Assembly: GCF_009831415.1 (NCBI RefSeq)
Contig: NZ_CP043727.1
Coordinates: 3,782,001 to 3,846,000, forward strand
From: Yersinia canariae
GTDB taxonomy: Bacteria > Pseudomonadota > Gammaproteobacteria > Enterobacterales > Enterobacteriaceae
Direction of reading: 5' to 3'
DNA length: 64,000 nucleotides
Under the pieces are notes generated by a model. It was not told where the DNA came from. It saw only the letters and a list, made by a program, of their open reading frames with translations, and made no database searches. Made by a program: the position numbers and the translations under genes. Below are positions 27,561 through 37,500 of the stretch, piece by piece (the first letter of the stretch is position 1; each line of letters starts with the position of its first letter).

Positions 27561-28643
27561 TTATTCAAAGCGGTAATGACCATCTTCTGCCGGAGGTAAA
27601 GGCGTGCATGTCAGCCCTTCATAGCAGCCCAAGCTAACTGTAATAAATTGCCGGTTATCGTTGAGTTTTCCATTCTTCAGTCCGAGCAAGCCAGTGCGCC
27701 CCAACTGGATACGTCGGTTTTTTTCAAGCCGAGGCTCAGGCAGCAGTTTGACAGGCACGGTAAGGCGCAACCGTACATCACTCCGATAACCCAAGTAGAC
27801 TCGCATTAGTGCCAGTAAATCAGTATGTAGCGTTCCGCCGGGAAGCCAACCATTGGCTTCTGTCGGATTAGACGTAAACAGCGTGACCTTTACACGACTG
27901 TTAGCCTCTTTGGCTGTTTTACCTAACGTCGCCCGCTGCGATAACGACACCCTATTTTCGCGACTCAAACGACGGCGAGGAGTTACATGGATTTTAACAG
28001 GATCATGCTGAACGACTGTGGCTTCAGTATCCGGTGCCAGTAGATTGACCAACGCGCGGATCCCTTCGGCATTGCGTGTGGGTAACCTCATCGTACCTAA
28101 TAGCGCTAAAAAACGGGAAACTGGCGTAGCGATGTGTTCTGCCGTACCAGGAATACCAAGCCCCACTAGCCCCAACAAACACTGGGAAGTTGCGTCTGCG
28201 CCACCCGCCTCAAACGTCGCTGGGTAGGCATACTTTCGCCAAATACGATAATACTGGGTGGTGATGCGGTGATTAAATATATCCAGAAATGCCGTTAGGG
28301 CTTCATGCCCTTCTCGGCGTAAGGCTATATCATCCAAATACGAGCTAGGTAACGGGGAGTCCACACCGTACATTCCAAGAAATGTAGTTCGTACGGTGGG
28401 CGGTAAATCTGGATTATCTTCGTCGGTTTCAACGACTTTTAACTCGCTAACTGGAAATCCCATTCCCGGCCATGGACGAAAGCGCACAGGATCGGTTCCT
28501 GGGTGGCTAGTTCCCCCAAGTAAAGGGGAATTCGGCGAGGCCTGCTCCAACAACTGACAGAATCGATAAAAGTTAACGCGCCAGATATCTTTACTTAATG
28601 CTTGTGTCAGCCCGGTACGTGCTGACTGTGGTTCTCGCACCAT
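27561..28643 (-). CDS. tssG: T6SS baseplate protein TssG
   Basis: 360 residues. Shows the TssG N-terminal VNFYRFCQLLE, VRFRPWPGMGFP and TTFLGMYGVDSPLPSSYLDD, then ITTQYYRIWRKYAYPATF. It forms the baseplate wedge with TssE, TssF and TssK. Its first 37 bases overlap tssF in another frame, so the two are coupled. Confidence 0.93.
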   Translation of the reverse strand: MVREPQSARTGLTQALSKDIWRVNFYRFCQLLEQASPNSPLLGGTSHPGTDPVRFRPWPGMGFPVSELKVVETDEDNPDLPPTVRTTFLGMYGVDSPLPSSYLDDIALRREGHEALTAFLDIFNHRITTQYYRIWRKYAYPATFEAGGADATSQCLLGLVGLGIPGTAEHIATPVSRFLALLGTMRLPTRNAEGIRALVNLLAPDTEATVVQHDPVKIHVTPRRRLSRENRVSLSQRATLGKTAKEANSRVKVTLFTSNPTEANGWLPGGTLHTDLLALMRVYLGYRSDVRLRLTVPVKLLPEPRLEKNRRIQLGRTGLLGLKNGKLNDNRQFITVSLGCYEGLTCTPLPPAEDGHYRFE

Positions 28644-30376
28644 CTCAGTCGTTTCCCTGTGGGTTGCAGCACCAGAGTTAACTGGTTGAAAAGATGTATA
28701 TCGGCGTAGAGTGCAAAGAAGCGATGCAGCATCTCACCAAACAAATTCACATCGCCAATACCGGCAAAACTATCCTGATTGAGGGTAACTTCGATATCGA
28801 CGCCTCTTAGCATGAACCCCCGTTCAAAACGGCGAATAAGCGTGTGTTTTACTGCGACAATAGCCTCCAGACGACGGCGATTCATCTCATCATCCGTCCA
28901 GTCATAGAGCGCCAAAGTCCCTCGGAGTACCTCTGGGTTGTCCATCATACTGAGGAAGTTTGAACCTAGGTGGCTCATCACCCGCCAGTGGAAACGGTCA
29001 TTCGCAGGAGGGTACAGCGGCAGACTTGGTGCCGACAGATTGAGCACTCGAACCGGCACTTTGCCCGTTTTTACCACTCGATCCAGTAGGGTACTTTCCA
29101 GTGCTTTCCGGGGCAGTTGGCCGTTAGTGCCAGTAATGCGCATGGAGAGCGATTCTGGTTTTTCTGCCAGTTGCTCCATTTCAAAGGAACGCCCGCCGAG
29201 GATAAGCCAAGTGTCGTACAAGCCTGACGCCCCCCGTTTAACACGAGTATGATAGTAACGCTCCGGCGCATCGTGACGCATCATGCCACCTCGATGACGA
29301 AAACTGGTAAAGGGCACGTACGCATGTTTCCCGTTTTTAACCGCACCATGGATATTGTCTACGCTATATATTTCGGTATGCCCATCCTGAAGACGCAGCG
29401 GCCGCAATAAGTATTCGTTATCTAAGGGATTGAGTGTCAGTGGATCAGCTTCTAGGGTGAAGAGATTGATCACGGGAGCACAATGCAGGCGAAAGTTTTC
29501 AGTCTCAAACGGCAAGTCAGACGACCAAGCTTCACTGAGTACAATGTCAATTTCGAACCAGTTGTTATCTGGCGTCAGGCCAATGGTTTCTAATCCATTC
29601 AGTTCCACAAACATAAACTTCGGCCGAAAGCTAAAATACTCCAGCAATAACTGATAACCGCTAAAAGCAGACTCGGCTTTAGGCCACAGTCTGTCTTTAT
29701 CGTCAAAGCCCATGGGTTTGCACCAACCATCAAACGTTCGGCGTTCTGTACGTGTTCCCGCATGACGGGCATACATAGCATGAACATTGCGGGTTAATGC
29801 CAGATGCAGCGCAGAGCTAACCGGACTTTCTGCATGGAGATAAATGGCAACTTTATCTATCCCAGCTTTCGCCCAGTCCGTCTTTTCCGTACATTCAAAA
29901 CGTAGACGTATGGCAGAACGCCCATCGGTTTCTGTCTGCAACTGCGCATCGGCAAGGTGTAGCGGTTGAAGTGTGACACCCCGAGTGGTGCGGTATTGGC
30001 AATGGGTCTTATGTTGCCCTACAGGACGGGACAAAACAGAGAAACCCTCCGTCAATGACTCTGCCTGACGCAGATTACGCCAATCAGGTGAAAACTCGAC
30101 AATTGCCAAGGACGGAATGGTGCGCATGTAATGTGGCCAGAGCAGGCTGACTAGCCCTTCCGTGAGCTCAGGTAGATCGTCATCAAGTTTTTCACGCATA
30201 CGGCCCATTAGGAAAGCGAAGCCTTCGAATAGGCGCTCCACATAAGGGTCTCGACCACCAGGTTTATCCAAGTTAAGCATGGCTGCTCGGTCTGGATGGG
30301 CGCGAGTAAATTCTTTACCGGCTTCACGCAGATAGCGCATTTCGGCTTCATAGTAGCGCAGCGTTAAATCATCCAT
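28607..30376 (-). CDS. tssF: T6SS baseplate protein TssF
   Basis: 589 residues starting MDDLTLRYYEAEMRYLREAG. DPYVERLFEGFAFLMGRMRE and LTEGLVSLLWPHYMRTIPS are the conserved N-terminal blocks; FSFRPKFMFVELNGL and the ALYDWTDDEMNRRRLEAI region lie in the middle and C-terminal thirds. ATG at 30376 fits the family; five codons further up there is only a TTG. Confidence 0.94.
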   Translation of the reverse strand: MDDLTLRYYEAEMRYLREAGKEFTRAHPDRAAMLNLDKPGGRDPYVERLFEGFAFLMGRMREKLDDDLPELTEGLVSLLWPHYMRTIPSLAIVEFSPDWRNLRQAESLTEGFSVLSRPVGQHKTHCQYRTTRGVTLQPLHLADAQLQTETDGRSAIRLRFECTEKTDWAKAGIDKVAIYLHAESPVSSALHLALTRNVHAMYARHAGTRTERRTFDGWCKPMGFDDKDRLWPKAESAFSGYQLLLEYFSFRPKFMFVELNGLETIGLTPDNNWFEIDIVLSEAWSSDLPFETENFRLHCAPVINLFTLEADPLTLNPLDNEYLLRPLRLQDGHTEIYSVDNIHGAVKNGKHAYVPFTSFRHRGGMMRHDAPERYYHTRVKRGASGLYDTWLILGGRSFEMEQLAEKPESLSMRITGTNGQLPRKALESTLLDRVVKTGKVPVRVLNLSAPSLPLYPPANDRFHWRVMSHLGSNFLSMMDNPEVLRGTLALYDWTDDEMNRRRLEAIVAVKHTLIRRFERGFMLRGVDIEVTLNQDSFAGIGDVNLFGEMLHRFFALYADIHLFNQLTLVLQPTGKRLRWCENHSQHVPG

Positions 30377-30414
30377 GCTCGGGGTTCCCAAAAATCATCA
30401 AAGAAAAAATAAAG

Positions 30415-32022
30415 TCAGCCACAAAGCACCATCGCTCGAGCCGGATCGATGGCGATAAGACCGGCCATCAATGTCTCCATTTCTGGTGTCAGTCGAGCTT
30501 TATCAGACTCGCTACGGCCCGCTTTCATACGCAGTAACTTCAAGCGGCGGGCCTGCACTTCAAACAGCAAAGCCGGTTCCCAGTCGCTGAGCGTCAAGTG
30601 CGGCCCTGTCACGGCAAGTTCTCCGAGTAAATGCAATGCCATATCGTTACGCCCATATTGTTCTGCCACCCTTGCCATCAACAGCCGTATTAGCCAACGA
30701 TGACGGGGAGCGTCAATACCTGGGCGCGTCTGCAGCCAAGTTATTGCGGCTTCTGGCCCTTCGCTGTCACCTTTTTCCATGGCTTCGGTTTCTAACGTAA
30801 GCACATCATCAGCTTGGCTATTGGCAACACTGACCGGCGCATCATGGAAGGTCAGTTTATCTTCGCTCACTTTCTCGTTAATCCAGCTCAGAGTGACCTC
30901 ATCGGCAAATGGTGTGCCATCGTTCCAAGCTAAAGTTTCCAATGCAGGAAGACGTTTCAGGAACAACCGTAGATCGAGCAATATATATTCAGACCACGCT
31001 TCCCAAGGCTGGCCCGCACGATTTAACCCCTGCCAGAGGTACCACTGCACGTCGAGCCAAAAATGGTTCACACCTTCGCAGTACATCTGGCTAGCCTGCT
31101 CAACCAACTCTGCCCAACTCTGCTGACGATATAAGCGTTTTAGCTGTGCGCGGTACTCCGGTTTTGGTGGTTGAAGCCGGGTACGACCGCTGGCATCCAA
31201 GGCGGGGATTTGGTCGACCGTATCCCAACGCACTGTTTTCATCAGACGGTGTGATGCCAGCCAACCGTGCGGCTGCTCCCCGAGCCAGCGGGAAAGTAAT
31301 TTTGTCTGATCCAACAAATCACGACCAGACTGGACGGTAGACAACTGAGGAGAATGGCGGGTAGCTACGGTGGATGCTGGTTCTTGAGTGCTGCTGTTTT
31401 GTGGCACAAGCGCCCCGAGTCCACCGGAACGCGCCAAACGATTTTCAAGTGCAGTGCACAATCCAGCAAAAGAAGGTTGTTCATTTTCCGGCCAATGGCT
31501 GACCGCAACCTGCAGATGGTAGAGAGCACCAGCCGTCAACTCAGCATCCGCGCGCGCCACTTCTGGCCAAAGCGCAAGGCTATCGAGTACTTTTGCACTA
31601 TTAAGCCACTCCAATGCGCTCTTACGAGCAACAGGACGTAGCGGATAGCAGAGGGAACCAAAGCGAGTTATCATCGCCGACAGCAACGTCAAGCCCTCTG
31701 CCAGCCCTTTTTCCCCATCACGATGAAGGCGTGCTTGAATGTACCAAGTCACTACTCGGATATCTTTGGCGGTCTGACAGAGGAGTTTCTCTGCTAGCTG
31801 GCACAATAATTCTGGGCTGGCCCCTGAAAGCTTGTTGATCTCCTCTCTCATCGACTGGAAATCGTCTTGATAAGCGGGATCTTCACCGGCATCTGCCTCA
31901 GAACTGATTGGCATCAACCAGTTACTCCATAGGGATGAGGCATTTTCAGCAAGGGAGAGTAATTTCTGTTGTTCAGCCTTATCTGCTGCGCATAGGGCTA
32001 ATAATACTTCCGGTGAACTCAT
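30415..32022 (-). CDS. tssA: T6SS protein TssA (ImpA/VasJ type)
   Basis: 535 residues. An ImpA-like N-terminal domain around residues 35-140 (DDFQSMREEINKL, VVTWYIQARLHRDG, LTLLSAMITRFGSLCYPLRP) and a C-terminal VasJ-like helical domain with W-rich segments (FWLDVQWYLWQGLNRAG, AITWLQTRPGIDAPRHRWL). TssA organises baseplate docking and sheath polymerisation. Strong GGGGA ribosome site. Sits between tssM and tssF. Confidence 0.9.
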   Translation of the reverse strand: MSSPEVLLALCAADKAEQQKLLSLAENASSLWSNWLMPISSEADAGEDPAYQDDFQSMREEINKLSGASPELLCQLAEKLLCQTAKDIRVVTWYIQARLHRDGEKGLAEGLTLLSAMITRFGSLCYPLRPVARKSALEWLNSAKVLDSLALWPEVARADAELTAGALYHLQVAVSHWPENEQPSFAGLCTALENRLARSGGLGALVPQNSSTQEPASTVATRHSPQLSTVQSGRDLLDQTKLLSRWLGEQPHGWLASHRLMKTVRWDTVDQIPALDASGRTRLQPPKPEYRAQLKRLYRQQSWAELVEQASQMYCEGVNHFWLDVQWYLWQGLNRAGQPWEAWSEYILLDLRLFLKRLPALETLAWNDGTPFADEVTLSWINEKVSEDKLTFHDAPVSVANSQADDVLTLETEAMEKGDSEGPEAAITWLQTRPGIDAPRHRWLIRLLMARVAEQYGRNDMALHLLGELAVTGPHLTLSDWEPALLFEVQARRLKLLRMKAGRSESDKARLTPEMETLMAGLIAIDPARAMVLCG

Positions 32023-32085
32023 GCTTTTCCCCGCTGGTTTATTTTTTCCATCACACTCATCACGCCCACTGGCTCGTCACCGCAG

Positions 32086-35000
32086 TCATTCTGCTTCTGC
32101 AATAAATTGTTCAATGCTCTCAGCCCCCGGCTCAATATTAAAAATTGACTCAGGCAGGCGGAATCCTTGAAGTTTTAAAAGCGCCAGCGGCCCATCACCG
32201 AGCTCGCTACGTAGGATGAACTTGATGGGATTTCCGTCTTGAGTCGTCCAAACTAATTGAGTTCGGCCGCTGTCCAGTGGGGTCACTTGGGCCTTATCAA
32301 GTAATCGAATTAAGCCCCAATTACCTTGGTTATCAGCATAGAGTCGCATGCCTGTATTGACGCCGCGCCAGCTAAGTTGAACACCGGGATAGTAGGTATT
32401 CCCCGGCCAAGTAAAACTCTGCCAACTCTCCATCTGGTTAAAGTAATCCAGATTCTGCTCATCAACGGTGAGTTGTATTCGAGCGATATCTTTAGATGGG
32501 CGCGCCATGAGTTCGAAATGCACACTGGCATCCCCTTGGGCAAATACAATGTCCGAAATATCCGCTAACTGGTTAATCGCATTAAGGAAGGCAGGATTGA
32601 CTGTCATCCCTTGGCTGGCCGCAGGATCTACCACCCAGCGATTACCTTCTTGATGTAAAATTCCCCCGAGGTTGGCTTTCAGGAATGCGGTAATGCGCCC
32701 TGAATCGCTGCGCAGGAACTGTGCTAGTAACGGTAACGAAGCATCACTGCCCGTCGCCTTAAATGGATAACGACCAGCAAAAGCTTTATTCCACTGATCA
32801 ACAATAGAATTCTGCCAACGGGCATTCAGGCTACCAGCCGCTGGAGCCAGCACTTGTCGCCAAGCCAGATCCAGTGGCTGCACAAATAGCGCCTGACCAA
32901 AACCGCCCCATTCCTGCCCAAGACTCGCGGCCATCAAACTGCCATAGTCGCGAGTATCTGTCAGATCGATGGCTTTGCCCTGAAAGACCGTCTGGGCCAA
33001 CATTTGTGACATCGCCTGCGGGTCTGGCGCACTGGTGACTTGTTGAAGTTTGAGGCGAACCTGTGTGACGCGAGCCAGCCATGACTGAAAACTCAAATTA
33101 CCGTTATTACCTGTTCCGTCTTTGCCTTCGATAACCCCTAACAGTGGAGCGAATACGCTGTCCAGCGGACCACGTGGCCCTTGGGCTTGCTGTATAAATT
33201 GTTTAGCGTTCTTTTCCCGTCCCATCAGTTTCTTTGCTGAATCTACAATCGAATCCGCCAATGCCTCACCTTTCTGGCCGGTTTTCCCCTGCCAAGCAAG
33301 CGTATCCATTAAAGCAACTAGTGGTGATTGGCGTACATCCGCCAGCAGATTAAGCTGAGCAATTGCCTCTGAAAGTGAGCTCGCCGCATGCCATTGAATG
33401 CTGTTAACCATATTCAGCCAAGCATTTCCAAAGTCAGTAAAATAGCGATCCGTGAGTCTCACTTTTAGGGCTTCCGGCGACATCTCACTATCCGGTTGAT
33501 GTGTTTTGTCCGTCAGTACCCAATCGATTTCATTGCGACGGTTTTTCACCACATCATCAATAGCCCCTTGGACTTGCTCTTCCCAAGCCTGACGGGTAAA
33601 CATGCCCGGTACGACCTCATCTGTACTGAATAGTGTCGACGCATCAGTATCACCTGTCATATCAGCCAGCGTTAAGTCTGGCCAGTTGCTGGCAATACGC
33701 TTGAGCATATCTTGATACAATCCCGCATCTGCGTTGCGTTGCCCTATTTGTTTAAGCAGAATTTGGCGAACGGTACTAATCAGTTCGGTATCAGGCTTTA
33801 TTTTCCATTCCGGATGTATCGGGAGATTTTGGGCATAAAAACCCAATAGTTTCGGTGCCTGTGATTGCCAAACCCCATCTGGCACACCTTCTCGTTTCGG
33901 CCAAGATTGCATCGTGTTTTTCGACAACCAAACCGCATCAGCTTTATCAGGATGAGACAGCATCAGGTAGCTTTTAAGCAAGTCGTAGGCACGTTGCGTG
34001 CCCTGCGCTCTGGCCTCGCTCGCAGGAGGTAACTGCACAAAAGCATTCAGTTGCTGGTGAAGATGTTCAGCCGTGGCATCGCGCATGAGTTCATTGTTAT
34101 TACGGGTATACAGTGGCCAGAGAGCGGCTAGAGTGTCACTATCTTGATTAAGCCCAAAACGGGTATACCAAGGAGCGCCTTTTGCCTCACGGTTTTGTAA
34201 ACGAGCAATGGCCTGTTGAAGGACGAGTTGGTTACGCAAACGTTCTGGCAGTGGCTGTTTGATATCACCAGCCAGTCGGGCTGTCTCTTGCGCCTGATAT
34301 ATTTGTGTTCGGTTGACACTCAGTGACAACAACGTACCTGCAGCCCAAAAAGCAACCAGAGCCAAGAGTAAGAGCCGCAGCACCTTCAGCCAATCGACAG
34401 TCAATTTTTTCGCAGTCACATTTTGGCTGTCTTCTATCACGGCCTGCCAAGCTGGACTGTTCTGCCGAACGTGAGGTGTGATATCTGCGCCGACAAGTTC
34501 TGGGCTAATCATGAGGCCACGAAGGCGATAAGCAGCAGTCCCCTGCATCAGTCCGTTTAATAAGGCTGTCAGTCGGGCTTTTAGCTCACCTTGTAGACGG
34601 GAAGACAGTCGCAGCAACCAGTCATGACGGGGATCGTTCAATATCTGCGCCATACCGGCATGACCTAACCGAGGAACCAGCTCATCAAGAGAAGAAAGAG
34701 CCTCTTCTGGCGAGGTGCGTAATCCGAACAAAGTGCCTATTGGTGCCCGCTCTCTTTCTTGCTGTGAGCCGTCTTCTTTATCTATCAACCACAACCACAC
34801 TGGAGCCTGCCAGCCCAGCACTTTATCGGTTCTCTGGCGGTTGCGTAAAAAGGCATCACGTTCGATTGCCGAGGGGAGTGAGTCAGTATTGAGCACTTGC
34901 ACGATGCCATCTAGCGGACGGCGTGGTCTCACCTGTTTCAATGAGGTCAGGAACACGCTATCCGGCAGCAATTGAGCATCACCCGCATGGACGAGAACAA

Positions 35001-35463
35001 TGCCGTCACCTTCCTGCCACATATCACGCGTTAACCCTGGAACCGCTTTCTCAACGTCAGCACTATCTCCCTGTACCAGTAGGATGCGGACTTTGTTTTT
35101 CCAGAAGCGCCCATAGCGCAGGTGAAGGTGTTCCATGAGGGAGGCTGGGGCAAACTGTAGCCCGTCTTCATCAGTGTAGAATCCAGATACGTTCTCTGGC
35201 TTATCTACCTGCTGGTTTTTATTCCAGCGTACACGCAGGCCGGCTTTTCCTGCCCGCTCGAACATACGTTCCGTAGCCCAAGATATAACCACTACAACGA
35301 TCACTAGCAACGCACAATATAAGGCGATCCCTGTGGCATTGTAAGGCCCGAATCCCGTGGTCTGTGCAGTTTCCTCAGGCCAGTACCAGAAAATACCGGC
35401 GACAATCAGGATAATGCACATTAAAAATAGAGCTACAGAGCCAATAACGGATGAGAGTTTCAT
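32086..35463 (-). CDS. tssM: T6SS membrane-complex protein TssM (IcmF) without an evident P-loop
   Basis: 1125 residues from the ATG at 35463. Two N-terminal transmembrane helices (residues ~6-26 and ~47-63) and a third near residue 365; the large periplasmic part carries IcmF-related and VasK C-terminal regions (VPGMFTRQAWEEQVQ, ESWQSFTWPGNTYYPGVQLSW, LVWTTQDGNPIKF). The cytoplasmic domain reads KVRILLVQGDSADVEKAV where NTP-binding TssMs have GxxxxGK[ST]; that motif is absent. Partners are TssL and TssJ. The preceding gene ends eight bases upstream. Confidence 0.93.
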   Translation of the reverse strand: MKLSSVIGSVALFLMCIILIVAGIFWYWPEETAQTTGFGPYNATGIALYCALLVIVVVVISWATERMFERAGKAGLRVRWNKNQQVDKPENVSGFYTDEDGLQFAPASLMEHLHLRYGRFWKNKVRILLVQGDSADVEKAVPGLTRDMWQEGDGIVLVHAGDAQLLPDSVFLTSLKQVRPRRPLDGIVQVLNTDSLPSAIERDAFLRNRQRTDKVLGWQAPVWLWLIDKEDGSQQERERAPIGTLFGLRTSPEEALSSLDELVPRLGHAGMAQILNDPRHDWLLRLSSRLQGELKARLTALLNGLMQGTAAYRLRGLMISPELVGADITPHVRQNSPAWQAVIEDSQNVTAKKLTVDWLKVLRLLLLALVAFWAAGTLLSLSVNRTQIYQAQETARLAGDIKQPLPERLRNQLVLQQAIARLQNREAKGAPWYTRFGLNQDSDTLAALWPLYTRNNNELMRDATAEHLHQQLNAFVQLPPASEARAQGTQRAYDLLKSYLMLSHPDKADAVWLSKNTMQSWPKREGVPDGVWQSQAPKLLGFYAQNLPIHPEWKIKPDTELISTVRQILLKQIGQRNADAGLYQDMLKRIASNWPDLTLADMTGDTDASTLFSTDEVVPGMFTRQAWEEQVQGAIDDVVKNRRNEIDWVLTDKTHQPDSEMSPEALKVRLTDRYFTDFGNAWLNMVNSIQWHAASSLSEAIAQLNLLADVRQSPLVALMDTLAWQGKTGQKGEALADSIVDSAKKLMGREKNAKQFIQQAQGPRGPLDSVFAPLLGVIEGKDGTGNNGNLSFQSWLARVTQVRLKLQQVTSAPDPQAMSQMLAQTVFQGKAIDLTDTRDYGSLMAASLGQEWGGFGQALFVQPLDLAWRQVLAPAAGSLNARWQNSIVDQWNKAFAGRYPFKATGSDASLPLLAQFLRSDSGRITAFLKANLGGILHQEGNRWVVDPAASQGMTVNPAFLNAINQLADISDIVFAQGDASVHFELMARPSKDIARIQLTVDEQNLDYFNQMESWQSFTWPGNTYYPGVQLSWRGVNTGMRLYADNQGNWGLIRLLDKAQVTPLDSGRTQLVWTTQDGNPIKFILRSELGDGPLALLKLQGFRLPESIFNIEPGAESIEQFIAEAE

Positions 35464-35470
35464 GACTGAT

Positions 35471-36649
35471 TTACACAATCCCTGATGATGTTGCTGGCGT
35501 CACAGCACATAACTGATGACAAGAAGGTGTTGATTCAACTGCGACTATTTGTGGTTCTTCGTCGATATAGCACTGACGTGCCGCAAGGATCACGGATTGC
35601 CAAGGAGCTGCTGTGCCCGCGTAACCAGCAACAGTGTCAATATTGATACTACGTTGAGCAGTGAGCTCAGGGGCATTGGTTGCACAGGCCAGACTCCAGG
35701 TCTCTTCACTTGCCAGCTTCCCGCCAGTAACCCACCCCCTGAGCTGCGCAGTTTTAGGTAATTTCCCCCAAAGCATCGCTTTATTCAGAGCCTGAGAGAG
35801 ATTGGTGTCATTGCTGATTTGTGGGCGATGGATTCGGACTGAGGATGAAAACTTTACCGGTAATTGGCGGTTGATCACTAACATGATGGTGATCGACTCG
35901 CCACTGTCTTGTGGCGGAATATCATAAAGTTGCGCACTAATCACCAGCAATGCACTGGGAGTATCATGATGCTTGTCAAGCCAGTAATCCAAGATGCTAA
36001 AACCCGATATATTGCGGATTCGCCGCAATGGGTATTGAGTACCTGATATCAATGTATCCGTGATATCCGCAACGCTATCGCAAGCATCGAATGTGATATA
36101 ACACGGTATATCTGTCGGTAGACGCGCCAACATATTCGCGGCATTTCCACAAATATCGTTAACATAACTACTCAGAATATCATCAGATCGTCCCCTGTCG
36201 GGTAAAGCTGAATGCCGTACAATACTCACGTTATCCCTTGTGAGAACAGGCTCAAGAATGGGGGACCTTTTGAGGACGGCTAGATGCGTTTTCATCCCAT
36301 CGGTTTCCAGCGCATTAATTAGATATTCACCAACAAGCCAAGCAGAACGCTGCCCTCGAGTTATTTCAGATGCAATGACCTGGTCTCGCTCTTTATTCCA
36401 TGAAGCCATCCCAACACGTTCAAGTTTGTATGCTATCCGGCGTAATGAAAAAATGCTTCCCCAGATAAGGACGGGCAAACAAGTTGCAGTAAACCAGAAT
36501 TTGAAACCGGTCCTGTCACCAGGCCAGAACCAAAGTGTCATCCCAGCACCGATGAGAAAAATCATGACGCCGGAGATTATCCAGCGAACGGTGGCAGGTC
36601 GGGTAATATCCAGCGCTTTATCCGGGATTGCATCAAGATTGACAGGCAT
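35471..36649 (-). CDS. T6SS-associated inner-membrane protein, unknown function
   Basis: 392 residues, two N-terminal transmembrane helices (VRWIISGVMIFLIGAGMTLW, then FWFTATCLPVLIWGSIFSL) followed by a large soluble part. Not assigned to a family from sequence alone. It begins two bases after the PAAR stop and ends next to tssM, so it belongs to the T6SS operon. Topology resembles the N-terminal part of TssM, so it could be a TssM-associated accessory or a diverged paralogue. ATG at 36649 is chosen over the longer frame, which would overlap PAAR. Confidence 0.7.
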   Translation of the reverse strand: MPVNLDAIPDKALDITRPATVRWIISGVMIFLIGAGMTLWFWPGDRTGFKFWFTATCLPVLIWGSIFSLRRIAYKLERVGMASWNKERDQVIASEITRGQRSAWLVGEYLINALETDGMKTHLAVLKRSPILEPVLTRDNVSIVRHSALPDRGRSDDILSSYVNDICGNAANMLARLPTDIPCYITFDACDSVADITDTLISGTQYPLRRIRNISGFSILDYWLDKHHDTPSALLVISAQLYDIPPQDSGESITIMLVINRQLPVKFSSSVRIHRPQISNDTNLSQALNKAMLWGKLPKTAQLRGWVTGGKLASEETWSLACATNAPELTAQRSINIDTVAGYAGTAAPWQSVILAARQCYIDEEPQIVAVESTPSCHQLCAVTPATSSGIV

Positions 36650-36651
36650 AA

Positions 36652-36915
36652 TTAACCGACCAGCGCATCCGGCAGTGACGTAATAAGTGTACAGCCACAA
36701 GCACATTTATGGCCGTGGAATGCGACGGGAATACCATTGTCCAGATAGTTCGGATTACCTTCTACAATCGTTGTCGGCCCATGGCCTTGAATCGGGCAGG
36801 AGACTTTATCGCCTTTACGGGCAACACCGAGACCGCCAAAAATCATGGCATCGGAACCAGACTGAACGGCACCGCCATGAGTGGTTTTATCACCTATACG
36901 GATAATCTGAAGCAT
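36652..36915 (-). CDS. PAAR-domain spike tip protein
   Basis: An 87-residue stand-alone PAAR protein that caps VgrG. RIGDKTTHGGAVQSGSDAMI, FGGLGVARKGDKVSCPIQGH and a C-terminal HGHKCACGCTL follow the family pattern of His and Cys metal ligands. A fragment of a related PAAR gene is at 39997-40051. Confidence 0.93.
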   Translation of the reverse strand: MLQIIRIGDKTTHGGAVQSGSDAMIFGGLGVARKGDKVSCPIQGHGPTTIVEGNPNYLDNGIPVAFHGHKCACGCTLITSLPDALVG

Positions 36916-36987
36916 TACACTGACCTTTCAAATTGCTAATGGATATAAAATTAATGGAAAATCGGAGAGTAAAAATGAATAGCTAGA

Positions 36988-37386
36988 TTATTGCTGAATT
37001 TGCTCCAGTAGCTCATTCAACTCATTGACACGTGAGATATTCATATCCATACGACATATGCTGTACATGGGGGTTCCAATCATAAATCCCTGAACATCAC
37101 ACCAATTCTCACGAGATGCTAACCAGCTCTTTTGTGCCATCTCAAAATTATTAGCTATACTAGGAAGATCCCGAGCTTCTATTATTTTGTATATTTTCTG
37201 GTAAACGATATTCATATCTTTTCTTGCAACATCTGATGCCAAGGCTGCACACCCCATAACAACAGAGTTATTAGTCTCAGTATTTTTCCGACAATCTGAT
37301 TCAATTTTTGAATAGTCGCTTAATACTGCATATGAAAAAGTTGGTAATATAAAAAATAGAAATAAAATCTTATTGCACAATTTCAC
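36988..37386 (-). CDS. LprI/DUF1311-family exported protein, immunity candidate
   Basis: A 132-residue protein with a signal peptide (MKLCNKILFLFFILPTFSYA) and one LprI-type domain: CRKNTETNNSVVMGCAALAS, QKSWLASRENWCDVQ and CRMDMNISRVNELNELL give the conserved Cys and Trp spacing. LprI proteins include a lysozyme inhibitor in mycobacteria. Located in the T6SS effector array with a muramidase, it may protect peptidoglycan; inferred. GTG start. A related domain ends the protein at 21843-22661. Confidence 0.7.
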   Translation of the reverse strand: MKLCNKILFLFFILPTFSYAVLSDYSKIESDCRKNTETNNSVVMGCAALASDVARKDMNIVYQKIYKIIEARDLPSIANNFEMAQKSWLASRENWCDVQGFMIGTPMYSICRMDMNISRVNELNELLEQIQQ

Positions 37387-37500
37387 TTTTAGTATCCAAT
37401 TTGACTTTTGAAAGAATTAAGCACTATCAATTTAATATAAATTTAAAATACTTAATATTTAGTCACTCATCATAAACTTCTTTGCCTGACATTAACTCTC

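Noticed and set aside
37387..37500. Short frame (MSGKEVYDE) before the LprI-like gene, considered as a further effector tail
   Set aside because: Too short to distinguish from chance.
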